Assembly: GCA_002914845.1 (NCBI GenBank)
Contig: JXTC01000007.1
Coordinates: 515,436-579,435, forward strand
DNA: 64,000 nucleotides
Reading direction: 5' to 3'
Source of the DNA: Trema orientale
Lineage: Eukaryota; Streptophyta; Magnoliopsida; Rosales; Cannabaceae
The position numbers and the translations under genes are program-made. Positions 47,320-58,021 of this stretch are shown in pieces. Under the pieces are notes generated by a model. That model saw nothing but the letters and a program-made list of their open reading frames with translations, was not told the DNA's origin and did not search any database. Within the stretch, counting starts at the first letter, position 1; each line of letters begins with the position of its first letter.

Positions 47320-47694
47320 CAAGGCCTCCATCAAAAAAGTAAAATAAATAAATTTAAAAAAAAATCAAGCATCAAATAATTCAGAGTTTAGTCTTAGCAA
47401 AAGCATAATAATTCAGATATTTGTCTTTGTAGCACTGTACTCATTTGCATTTTACACTATTGGATGGAATGGATCTCTGATTGGTTTTGGTGAATTATGC
47501 TACAGGTTATGAACAATCATTGTATTATCCATGACAAAACTTTATGAAGAAAACTTTTAATCAATAAAATTACAAAAAAAATTAAAAAAAAAATAAAAAG
47601 AAAATGTATGAGGGAAGAAAAATGATTCATTATCCTCCTCAAAAGGGTATATGTATGCAATTTTCACATTGTAACTACTCTTGAGTGACTCTTT
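47320..47694. other. 3' flank of IRX9
   Basis: Probable 3' UTR and spacer of the minus-strand IRX9 gene. No other feature. Confidence 0.5.
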
Positions 47695-50600
47695 TTATCT
47701 TTGACTATTATCAATTGCAGTGGTTAGAGGTGTATTGCTTGGAGCAGTTTGAGTTGGAAAATTAAGACGCCAAAGCATGATCTTGGCGCAACCATCTGGT
47801 GGGATTCCCTTTATTTCAGTCTCATCTTCAAGAACCACTTGCTTGACAAATTTGATTGAATTCTGTTAAAAAAAACATTGAAAACAAGGAAAAAAAAATC
47901 TTTTCCAATAAGTAACATTTTTGGATAAGTACTAATCGCATTCATATACACACATATACAGCTAATTAAGTAGCCCTTGTGCATTATAGTCATGATTTAT
48001 TAGGTTATTTAAGCTTTAATTGATTATAGTCTCACCTAATTAATGGTTATGCAAGTCTGTCAAAAAGATTTTATAATAGTTGGAGGTTGGCCAAACCTCT
48101 ACTGAACCTTACTTGCTAACCAAAAGGGTCCAAAAAAATACAAATATTCTAGCAGTTTGGTATAATAGGATTCAATAAAAGACCCTGGATGCAGCAGCCA
48201 AACCATGATTAGCTTTCATTAAATATTACCCTTTTTTCCTATTTGATACGAAAGTCAAGTAAAACTGTTAAATTTCTAACTTTTACAAATAATTAATGAA
48301 GTTACGTTATTTTCTGATGAAGTAATTGTATGCAACATTTGAGTGATTTTATCATATTAGGCATTATATGCATATAAAGATTGCTAATTATAGACGCATT
48401 TGTAAAACTACGGTCATTAATTGGCATGGATCCGCGTAAGTCAGATCCATACTAATTAATGGTCTTAATTAGACAGACACGTCTATCCTTAGTAAAGCTT
48501 ATATATACCTGTGAGGTGCTTTGGACAGGCGAAGTTCGACCCCATCTTTCTGGGTCCCACAGAATTGAGCTGTTGAAGCCAAAACTTGAGATGTGGATTG
48601 GAGGTTTGGAATCATCAGTTTCATTGTTCAGTTTCCTCAGATGCCATCCTATGACTTGTGAAGAATCACATACGGGTCCTTCAATGATCACTTTCTGCCT
48701 GTTTGCTGCAAGAAGTGCCATGGGCCATGTCCCAAATGCCCTGCATATCAATCCAAATGAATCCAACTTTTTACTTTCTAAACCCCAAAATGAGTATTAT
48801 TTACTTCATTAGCATGATCATATATAGTATATACTTCATTAGCATGACCATATATAGTATATATTACATCTAAGGTCCAGCCAACTCAGTTTAAGTCTTT
48901 AAGAAATGACTCTGTCATTGACAAGATAGAGTGTTACAGTAGTAGGAATCTTTTCTTGCATTACTTGCATGTTATGCTATCAGATACTATATTGGAAAAA
49001 GGAGTACACCCTTTGAAATTATATATATATATATTTTAAAGCTATAAATAACATACTTCTGGAGCACATTAAAGACAAACAAAATATTACGTATGCTGAT
49101 CATGATACAATTATGACATATGAAACATACCACGAGTCTTTTAAATAAATTTCTGGCCATGATAATTGAGATGACAAAGTAACGACCACCAAATCCATTT
49201 CATTTTGTTATTTTATTCGGAGTACTATGCATATATGTATGATCGAGCCAGAATATTAAATGATGAGAATCTAAAGTGGTTATGGCGTTTAATCATTGCA
49301 CTAATTCTCCTTGTCTATTTGTACAGACTAAGGAACTTTTTGGAACTAAGAGAAATAGGGACAACAGATGATTCGGGTAAGACGATCCCAAAACAATGTG
49401 ACCTTAACTCACATATGTTCATGTCTGGCAAATTCTCACTTTGTGTAACTACCATGTGTAATCATTTACCTTTTTATTTTGTTTAAGCTTTATCCAAAAC
49501 TTTGAGCTAGCTACCAAGAAAGATCATAGGTTCTTTCATCCATAACACGAAAAATATTCGAACAGTTGAAACTTGTTCTTTGATTTTCAAAGTGAGAGAA
49601 AAAAATGAACAACATTTTCTCAAGTAACAGCTTAAGAAGATTTTNTTTTAAATAAATTTCTGGCCATGATAATTGAGATGACAAAGTAACGACCACCAAA
49701 TCCATTTCATTTTGTTATTTTATTCGGAGTATTATGCATATATGTATGATCGAGCCAGAATATTAAATGATAAGAATCTAAAGTGGTTATGGCGTTTAAT
49801 CATTGCACTAATTCTCCTTGTCTATTTGTACAGACCAAGGAACTTTTTGGAATTAAGAGAAATAGGGACAACAGATGATTCGGGTAAGACGCTCCCAGAA
49901 CAATGTGACCTTAACTCACATATGTTCATGTCTGGCAAATTCTCACTTTGTGTAACTACCATGTGTAATCATCTGCCTTTTTATTTTGTTTAAGCTTTAT
50001 CCAAAACTTTGAACTAGCTACCAAGAAAGATCATAGGTTCTTTCATCCATAACACTAAAAATATTCGAACAGTTGAAACTTGTTCTTTGATTTTCAAAGT
50101 GAGAGAAAAAAATGAACAACATTTTCTCAAGTAACAGCTTAAGAAGATTTTGCACCTTGTTTGTCTTTTGGAAAAAAAAAATGAAAGTGTTACCAAATAA
50201 GTCTTTTAATAGCCAAAGAAAGATTGCATATACGTACTCGATTTTTCGGAGCTCGTCGAAGAATTCGAGATCATAGACGTTAGGAAGGCCAGCGAAGTGG
50301 ACAATCCCACTGAGCCTGTGGTGCTCAATATGCTTGAGTGCAACATTCCTCTGATGATCAAGTTCAGCTTCAGTGTCTGTGAAATTCTCTTTGAAGACCA
50401 AATGCCTGTACATGATTCCTGTTTTCCTTAGTATTTCGGAGACTTCATTCGACTCAGTTTGTCCCTCAACGACAATCCACAACAATGGCGGTTGAGCCAA
50501 GCGTACGGTGTTAGCTAACCTCCTCAAAAGCACCCCTTGAAACCTGTCGTTTGAACTGGTTGGTGTCACTATGATCACAAGCTTTCTTGGTGTCAACTCG

Positions 50601-50932
50601 GGTAGTTGTCGTTTTTCTTGTTCTTCCTCCTTTTCTTCTGACAATTTTAGCTCTTGAGGCCTCTTGGCCTGAGGAAGAGCCGCTTCTGAAGGAGTTTCAG
50701 CTGTCAAGCTTCTGTTGGCACTCGTAGATTCTCGGTGAAAAGTCTCAACCGGCAGAGGCGAAAACTCTGGCTTACTTGACGAAACGACACCGTTGTAGTT
50801 GTAAGAGAAGACTGAAGCCTTACCAGTTGGAAAAAAACCAGTGAAGAACCCCATAACAAAGCATAAACAGAAATGGACTATAGCTTTTTTCCATACATGG
50901 ACTCTCTTTTTTGATCTTTCAACTGATCCCAT
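47695..50932 (-). CDS. IRX9: IRX9-type GT43 glycosyltransferase of xylan synthesis, three exons, 364 aa
   Basis: Exons on the minus strand: 50932-50238, 48740-48509 and 47862-47695; phases 2 and 0, GT-AG borders. Starts [18 protein letters not shown] single membrane segment ([18 protein letters not shown], residues 17-34) makes it a type II Golgi protein. A variable stem follows to about 115, then the GT43 domain: [50 protein letters not shown] and [20 protein letters not shown]. At residues 212-226 it reads [14 protein letters not shown], where catalytic GT43 members have a DDDN-type Asp cluster. IRX9 is known to lack this motif and works with IRX10 and IRX14 in the complex elongating the xylan backbone of secondary walls. 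Exon 2 ([21 protein letters not shown]) and exon 3 ([10 protein letters not shown]) match the family. Arabidopsis IRX9 is about 350 residues. Confidence 0.95.
48803..48868. repeat. Short tandem duplication in IRX9 intron 1
   Basis: 'acttcattagcatgaycata' plus 'tatagtatat' occurs twice with one difference (about 33-bp units). Confidence 0.8.
49139..50151. repeat. 507-bp tandem duplication in IRX9 intron 1, joined at an N
   Basis: 49139-49644 and 49646-50151 are collinear with a 507-bp offset and differ at only a handful of positions (for example 'gatgagaatc' against 'gataagaatc'). A single N at 49645 marks the junction. It lies within the intron, so coding is unaffected; open frames in it are shadows. 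Confidence 0.95.
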
Positions 50933-52417
50933 ACCTTATGTGATATAAACCTTAAACACAATATCTCAGGTCTTAAAACCTATGTTGCTGATATACAAAA
51001 CTGGCTAATCAGAATCTGGGTGTTGAATATATGGTTATAAAGAGCTAGAGACATAGGAAAGGAGACACATAAAAGAAAGGTGACAACTTTTGGTTTGAGT
51101 ATTGAGAAGACTAGAGATATAGGGAAAATTTAAGTGAGGGGGCTATGATTGATACTGGGAAACTCAAAATTGGTGTCTTCTTTTCTGAGTTTGTTTGGAT
51201 GGTTTGGCACTGTTTTTAGTTAGTTGTCCCTTGAAGTCAAAGGAAAATGGAAGAAGCATGATAGTGAAAGCTTTGATGGGTTTGCTGCTGGCAGCACCAA
51301 ATTGTTTGTTGGGATGGAACCCATCAACTAATTAATATTAAGCTTAATTCTCAATGGCTGATTGTTGGCATTTGATGTCATTTGGGAGTGAGTAATGATT
51401 CTTAATTAAAGAAAAAAAAAACATTAAGATTTCTAAGAAAGTCTACAGATCTTAACTTGTGCAGGACTTAACTAAACCTCCTCATGGTATTTTTCAAATT
51501 TAAATTATACGGTCATGGAAAATGCTAACATTGCTGTGGTTTGTTTATGAACACTTTTTTTTTTTTATAACCAATTCAGAATTTATCAGAACAATAGTTG
51601 TTAAGGACCATAATGACATCTTTAATAAAATATGGATTTATGTTATGTATCACATGGAAATTTTGTTTCAGGTGGGTCCAACTTTACACCAACACAGAGT
51701 GGAGGAGAAAGAAAAATTTGGAAGCGACTTCAACATCAAGGACTATTTGAGGATTCAACTTTGCGTAATGATGATTATTGATGTGGGTTTTTTAAGGATC
51801 GTTCAAACTCAAAGACACCATTTGAGAATTGAGACCCTCCCAAAAAAAAAAAAAATTGGTGTCTTTCTATAATCATGTCATTTCTACAAGTAAACGTTGG
51901 ACATACTTTCCTAAAATTTTAAGAAAACAAAGGTCAATTGCACAATTATTTTCAGTAATAATGCTTTGTTACTAAACCCATGTAGCCATGTACACTGAAA
52001 AAAAAACTGTCATTTACAAAATTTCTAAACAAAAAAACTGCTATTTCTCACTCACTTTTACTTATTTTTTGTGTGTATAAAGCAATTTTTAGTGTCTCGG
52101 AGCAAAAATCTAAAAAAAATTAAATAAATAAAAATCCCCAAAAAATTTTAGTCATATTTGATGTGAAGTAGCAGCTACTCTTTCAAAAAGCTCCAACATA
52201 TACGTATTCAAAAATAAGTAAATAAATGAGAAGAAGACTACAAAACGACATGTCGTTTACAGTAGCAGAGGTGGCCATAACATAAGCCTATGAATGCACT
52301 TTTAAGCATTCTCCTTCGGTTGCGAGATAAAAGCACTGGTGTCATTTGCAAAGCTGACCCTTTGCACTCTGTCTTCTTGTCTTGTAATTAAGTAAAGCTT
52401 TTTCTCTCAAAAGCAAT
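50933..52417. other. Divergent promoter region between IRX9 (minus) and the PPR gene (plus)
   Basis: 1.5 kb with no supported gene. 51522-51872 is open for 116 codons but is not recognisable and contains low-complexity ends. No TATA box stands out for either gene. Confidence 0.5.
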
Positions 52418-54790
52418 ATGACAGCCATGATAAACAAACTCAAACCCCATGTTACACTGAGTTTTGAGCGTAGCAAGCCGAGTTTTCATCCATGGAACAT
52501 ACCCAACTTGAGGACTGAACAGTCTAGTAATGATTATATAAGGAACTTGTGTATTCAAAAACGTTACAAAGAAGCTCTAGAGGCATTTGACTTCATAGAA
52601 AAGAGCACAGAGTTTAGGATAAACCCCAGTACTTATGCTCATTTGGTATCTGCTTGCTCAGCTCTAAGGTCTCTTGAACATGGTAAGAAAGTCCATAAGC
52701 ATATAATGACGTCGAAGTGTCAGCCGGACATTGTTCTTCAGAATCGTATTCTGAGCATGTATGGGAAATGTGGGTCGGTGAAGGATGCCATGAAGGTTTT
52801 CGACGTAATGCCTCAACGAAATGTCGTTTCTTGGACTTCAGTGATATCTGGGTGCTCACAAAATGGGCAAGATAGTGATGCCGTTGAATTTTATTATCGA
52901 ATGCGACAGGCAGGACATATGCCCGATCAGTTCACATTTGGAAGCGTATTGAAAGCCTGCTCAGGGATCAATGATGCATGGCTGGGGAGGCAACTGCATG
53001 CCCATATTGTTAAATCAGAATGTGGTGATCAACTTATTGCACAAAATGCTCTTATTGCAATGTACACAAAGTTTGGTCTAATTACTGATGCATCACTTGT
53101 GTTTTCACTTATTGCAACCAAGGATTTAATATCTTGGGGATCAATGATTGCCGGGTTTTCCCAACTTGGTTATGAATTAGACGCTTTGCTGTGTTTCAAG
53201 GAAATGTTGTCCCAGGGTGCTTACCAGCCAAATGAGTTCATATTTGGAAGCGCTTTCAGCGCTTGTAGCAGCCTCCTTGAGCCAGAATATGGAAGGCAGA
53301 TTCATGGGATGTGTTTAAAATTTGGTTTAGGAAGTGATATATTTGCTGGCTGCTCTCTTTCTGACATGTATGCAAAATGTGGGTTCTTGGAGTCTGCAAA
53401 AGTGGTCTTCAATCATATAGACAGGCCAGATTTAGTGTCTTGGAATGCTATAATTTCAGGGTTCGCGAATAATGAAGATGCCAATGAAGCCATATTACTC
53501 TTTAATAAGATGAGGTGTATAGGATTTAATCCCAATGACGTTACCATCCTGTCATTGCTTTCTGGCTGCAGTAGCTCCTGGACAATTTGGCAGGGTAGGC
53601 AGGTCCACTCCTACACAATTAAGATGGGCTTTGATTCAAGGGTTCCTGTGTGCAATTCTTTGCTATCTATGTATGCAAAGTGTTCAGCTCTCTCTGATGC
53701 CTTTAAGGTGTTTGAAGACATAAGCAACAGTGCTGATTCAGTATCTTGGAATGCCATGTTAACAGCCTGCACACAGCATAACCAGGCTGGAGACGTGCTC
53801 AGATTATTTGGGCTAATGCTTCTTTCTCAGATTAGACCTGATCACATCGCTTTAAGTAATATCATTGCAGCCTGTGCTGTAATAGCATCTCTGGAGGTTG
53901 GGAATCAAGTTCATTGCTTTTCCATGAAAAGTGGGCTTGTTCTAAATCTTTCTGTCACCAATGGATTAATTGACATGTACACAAAGTGTGGATCTCTAGG
54001 AACCGCTCAAAAGCTCTTTAACTTAATGGAAAATCCAGATGTTGTCTCATGGAGTAGTTTAATTGTGGGTTATGCTCAGTTTGGATATGGAAATGAAGCT
54101 CTTGAACTCTTCAGAATGATGAGAAGTTCGGGAGTGAAGCCAAACGAAGTTACACTTTTAGGGGTCCTTACTGCTTGCAGTCATGTTGGACTAGTAGAAG
54201 AAGGGTTGAAAATCTTTAGAACAATCGAAATGGAACATGGGATTGCACCAACAAGAGAGCACTGTTCTTGTATGGTGGACTTGCTTGCTCGTGCCGGACG
54301 ATTATGTGAAGCGGAGGAGTTTATAAAGGAAACAGCATTTGATCCTGACATTGTGGTGTGGAAGACTCTCTTAGCTGCCTGCAAAACTCATGGGAATACT
54401 GATATAGGAAAACGGGCAGCAGAGAACATTATAAAAATTGATCCCTCTAATTCTGCTGCCCATGTTTTACTTTGTAGCATACATGCTTCGTCTGGTCGTT
54501 GGAAAGAAGTGGCTAGATTGAGGAGCTTGATGAAAGAAAGGGGAGTTAAAAAGGTTCCTGGTCAGAGCTGGATTGAAGTAAAGGGTAGAATCCATGCGTT
54601 TTTGGCTGATGATACTCTGCATCCTGAGAGGGACAAAGTATATGAAAGGCTTGAGGAGTTGTGGCTGCAGATGTTGGATGAAGGTTGTGATCCACTTGAG
54701 CCATGGGCTTTGAATAACAAAAGAAGTTTCACTGGCTCGCAGAAATCGGGACTGACTCCATGGTATGAGAACGCATACATGTCTCCCTAG
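52418..54790 (+). CDS. PLS-class pentatricopeptide repeat protein (E-type), At3g53360-like, 790 aa
   Basis: A single uninterrupted exon, usual for plant PPR genes. After an N-terminus of about 35 residues, Arg/Lys-containing and plausibly an organelle-targeting sequence, come some 15-18 PPR units of P, L and S type. Recurrent motifs include SMYGKCGSVKDAMKVFDVMP, NVVSWTSVISGCSQNGQ, DMYAKCGFLESAKVVF and CSHVGLVEEGLKIF. The last 130 residues (DPDIVVWKTLLAACKTHGN, SGRWKEVARLRSLMKERGVK, PGQSWIEVKGRIHAFLADD) form the E/E+ extension. No DYW deaminase domain follows. Such proteins bind organellar RNA one base per repeat and assist C-to-U editing with a DYW partner. The order and tail resemble Arabidopsis At3g53360 (mitochondrial). 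The start ATG is the first in frame, with AGCAATATG context. The RNA target cannot be stated. Confidence 0.93.
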   Translation: MTAMINKLKPHVTLSFERSKPSFHPWNIPNLRTEQSSNDYIRNLCIQKRYKEALEAFDFIEKSTEFRINPSTYAHLVSACSALRSLEHGKKVHKHIMTSKCQPDIVLQNRILSMYGKCGSVKDAMKVFDVMPQRNVVSWTSVISGCSQNGQDSDAVEFYYRMRQAGHMPDQFTFGSVLKACSGINDAWLGRQLHAHIVKSECGDQLIAQNALIAMYTKFGLITDASLVFSLIATKDLISWGSMIAGFSQLGYELDALLCFKEMLSQGAYQPNEFIFGSAFSACSSLLEPEYGRQIHGMCLKFGLGSDIFAGCSLSDMYAKCGFLESAKVVFNHIDRPDLVSWNAIISGFANNEDANEAILLFNKMRCIGFNPNDVTILSLLSGCSSSWTIWQGRQVHSYTIKMGFDSRVPVCNSLLSMYAKCSALSDAFKVFEDISNSADSVSWNAMLTACTQHNQAGDVLRLFGLMLLSQIRPDHIALSNIIAACAVIASLEVGNQVHCFSMKSGLVLNLSVTNGLIDMYTKCGSLGTAQKLFNLMENPDVVSWSSLIVGYAQFGYGNEALELFRMMRSSGVKPNEVTLLGVLTACSHVGLVEEGLKIFRTIEMEHGIAPTREHCSCMVDLLARAGRLCEAEEFIKETAFDPDIVVWKTLLAACKTHGNTDIGKRAAENIIKIDPSNSAAHVLLCSIHASSGRWKEVARLRSLMKERGVKKVPGQSWIEVKGRIHAFLADDTLHPERDKVYERLEELWLQMLDEGCDPLEPWALNNKRSFTGSQKSGLTPWYENAYMSP

Positions 54791-55129
54791 AATTTTGGAG
54801 AAATTCCATAAGCCACTAAGGTACTGGCCGAGGGCCCGAGTGCCAGCCTCTGGGAAACTGATACAGCATAATGGCGGCCATGATTACCAAGGTTTGCTTC
54901 TTGATTCGCGATGCTCATTATTTTCTGTACATTTAGTTGCAAATTATAGTCCAAAGACTGTTGACTTTGACTGTCTGTTAACGTACTTCAATGAAAAGTA
55001 GATATGTTACTTTTGGGTCTATGAACCAACCCAACTGGATGCTCAAAGTGGATTGATTCATACATGCTAAGAGTTCGAATTGGGTTAAAACTTCAGGAGT
55101 AGATTTAGATTAGATTGTTATCTATCTTG
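54791..55129. other. 3' flank of the PPR gene
   Basis: Likely 3' UTR and spacer; no other gene or repeat recognised. Confidence 0.5.
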
Positions 55130-55935
55130 AAAGATGTTTATTCATTCTTTCTTTACCCCAGGTGTATACATACTCTGGACTTTATTTAAGGGGCTCGTTC
55201 TTTGCTGCAACTATGACCAGAGATGTTCATTTATTCTTTCATTTCCCCAGGTGTATGCTCTGGTCTACGTACGAGGGCGTTGGTGTTCTTCCTTGCAGTT
55301 GCTAACCATGATCAGCTTCTTGATGTATTTGAAGATCCCCGATCATTAGTAAAGGAAGTCTACCATTTGATTATGGAAACCACTGGCTGTATGGTGTATT
55401 AAGCTTTTTTTAACCACTGGCTGTATGGTGTGCTAAGCTGCAAAAAAAAGCTATGTTTAAATTACTCTCTCCATTTCGTTATTCTTCATACTGTCCTAGC
55501 TCGCCGAGGCCATATATTCGTCCACAGTTCAAAAGAATATTGAGGCATGTCTTATTCAACCACATTGTAATTAGTATTATGTTAGAAATTTCATTCGGAA
55601 TTGGAGTAAATCAGATGTGCAAAGTAATATCCAAATGTGCTTAAAGAATTCACTGCAGCTGTTTTGTCCAATAATGGAATGCGAAGAAACCAACTTACTA
55701 TTGGATTTTTAAATTTCCATGAACAACATTGTGATATTATCATATTATCATGATCTCAACTTCATCCATGTTCATAAAAAATAGAAAGCTTGCATTTCAA
55801 GTGAGAAGCTAAAATAAGAAAAATAAAAACAGATACAATGTAGGCTGCAACTGATAACTGTAGATCATGCGTGGACAATATACGTTTACTTAGGTTGACC
55901 AGATTATGAATTTTTGTTTCAGTTTCGGTTGAATT
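55130..55935. pseudogene. Duplicated RH57 3' flank with an internal deletion
   Basis: 55130-55860 aligns at moderate identity with 57350-58010, the sequence just below RH57's stop codon. It then jumps, at 'gataactg' followed by 'tagatcatgcgtggacaata', to the homologue of 59038-59110 inside RH57 intron 10. A block equal to about 58013-59034 (RH57 exons 11 and 12) is absent, so this is a duplicated segment that lost its exons. A 38-bp unit ('aaccactggctgtatggtgt' plus) is doubled at 55375-55441. Confidence 0.7.
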
Positions 55936-56823
55936 TTTTCAGTGCCTACAACTCACAATTATTAAATCCCAATCTAAACTTTTTATTTTTGTAATTTAGA
56001 AACAAATCTAGTGTCGCATGTTGCGCCATTTTGGGTTGGAATTCTATCTCAAAAGGTTAACTTATTGAGTGGAGTAACCTATGATTTGCCAATGTGAGAC
56101 TTTATTAAATATACTCGATTATTCTGATTATGGATAACCCTATCGCCACTTGACTACTATGTTCTCATGAACTCCATACATTAAGGTCTCTACTGCGTCT
56201 TTCCCGCATTAACATGGAGGCTAGTCCACCTTAAGTATTCACAGAATTATCATCATTGCGATATAACCTGAGATATCCAACACAGGCAACAACACTATTG
56301 TCTCATTCCATATTTTGCGAATGTAGGATTTTGTTCACACCTAGTAACTAATAATATATTGTTGGAATTAGGTTATATTTATATTTAGAAAGGAAAAAAA
56401 ATGAAATTAAAGAAAAGAAAACGAAAGACTCCCATATTATTATAAGATGAAGCAGAAAAAAAGGCTTTGGTTCCTATATAAGTATTATCAGAAAAAATAA
56501 CGAAATGATCAGACAAAGTGACAAATAACAATTATTGGTGCACTTAGGAAATTTTTCAACAATGTTTTAGGGAAATTTTTTCAATTTTGTCTGTTTTTAG
56601 AAAAATCTTTAATTTAGAAGGTATAAATGGTCCATTTTTGCAGTTTAGTTTAGTTTTTTTTTTTTTTTTAACAATCCTACTTACACGTGACTTAAACATG
56701 TTTAATTTCATAAAACTTTAACATCAGCAATAAAAAAAGTACCAACCTACCAAGGTTTTTCAAACTTCCTTATCGCGAAAAATAACTTCCTAATTGTGAA
56801 AAATATATCTGTATATATATGTA
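55936..56823. other. Spacer, partly repeat-like
   Basis: 55995-56350 ('ttggaattctatctcaaaag' through 'gccaatgtgagac') looks like a dispersed plant repeat, but no boundary is clear. No gene. Confidence 0.4.
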
Positions 56824-57034
56824 GGTTGTCAATCCAGTAGGTATTTATTTTTAGTAGTTGGATCATCATCTAATAGTGATCTAACGGTTATAATGATGTA
56901 CATAAAAAGACGTACATCATTAATGTTATTTCTATCTTATTTTTTAATATAAAAAAATATGCATGATAAATTTTAATTGGCCAAAATGATACTTATGCAT
57001 GGATTAAAAAAAATACCTACTGAATTAGTGCTTC
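56824..57034 (+). mobile_element. Recurring MITE, copy b
   Basis: Terminal 'ggttgtcaatccagtaggta' and 'aatacctactgaattagtgc' are inverted repeats; the interior has 'gatcatcatctaatagtgat' and 'ctaacggttataatgatgta'. Confidence 0.75.
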
Positions 57035-57047
57035 CTTATATATGTTT

Positions 57048-57248
57048 GGTTGCTAATCCAGTAGGTATTTTTTTTTTTTTTACCTATGTGTAGGTATTTT
57101 TTTTTAGCCGTTGGATCACCATTATCATTAATGTCATCTCTCTCTCTTACTTTTTATAATAAAAAAATGTTTAAGAAAAATTTTCATTGGCCAAATTAAT
57201 ACCTATGCATAGGTAAAAAAAAAAAAATACCTATTGGATTGGTGCCTA
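57048..57248 (+). mobile_element. Recurring MITE, copy c, adjacent to copy b
   Basis: 'ggttgctaatccagtaggta' to 'aatacctattggattggtgc', with secondary inverted pair 'acctatgtgtaggt' and 'acctatgcataggt'. It lies 13 bp from copy b in the same orientation. Confidence 0.78.
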
Positions 57249-58021
57249 TATGTTTATATAATAAAAATAAATAACTCAAAGAACTAATTCGCCAACCTGC
57301 CAATTATATGGGTGACCAAACATGCCAAAAACCCTCATCTATATTAGGAGATGTTTATTCATTATTTCCTCTCCCTAGGTGCATACTGGACTTCATTTAA
57401 GGGCTCACTCTTTGCTGCGACCTCAGGTGTATGCCCTGGACTTAGCACAAGGGCCTGATGTTCTTTGCTACTATTAACCATGATCAGCTTCTTGATGTGT
57501 TTGAAGATCTTTAGTCATTGTCTACCATTTGATTACAGAAGCCACTGGCTGTTTTGTATATCAAGTTGAAAAACAAGCTGAGTTTCAATTCCATTATATA
57601 TTTCGTTAGTCTTCATCCTGTCATAGCTCGCCTAGTCCATAAATTCGTCCACCGTGTCAAAGGAACATCGACACATGTATTCAACCGCACCACAAATACT
57701 ATCGGCATAGAAATTTGATTCAAAATTGGAGTTGAAAGAATTCACTACAAATACAATAATGCTGTCTGATAATGGAATTGCGAAGAAACCAACTAGCTAT
57801 TGGGTATTGAAAAAGAAAAAAAAAAAAATACAAACAATGACTATTGGTTATTTGAATTTCCATAAGCAATATTGTATTATCAGGATCTCAATTTCATCCA
57901 CATTCATAAAACACAAAGGGTTGCATATGAGGTGTGCAAAATTTGTAGCCCAAGGCTAAAATAAGTAGAATGAAACAGTACATTATAGTCTGGAACTGAT
58001 AACTGAGAAAACAAAGAGTGA
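57249..58021 (-). other. RH57 3' flank
   Basis: Probable 3' UTR and downstream sequence of RH57, the counterpart of 55130-55860. 57726-57959 is open by chance. Confidence 0.5.

Noticed and set aside
49205-49993. Two near-identical 93-codon open frames in IRX9 intron 1
   Set aside because: They are the same intronic sequence duplicated; no family match.
51522-51872. 116-codon open frame between IRX9 and the PPR gene
   Set aside because: No recognisable domain, low-complexity ends, no homologous structure in the window.
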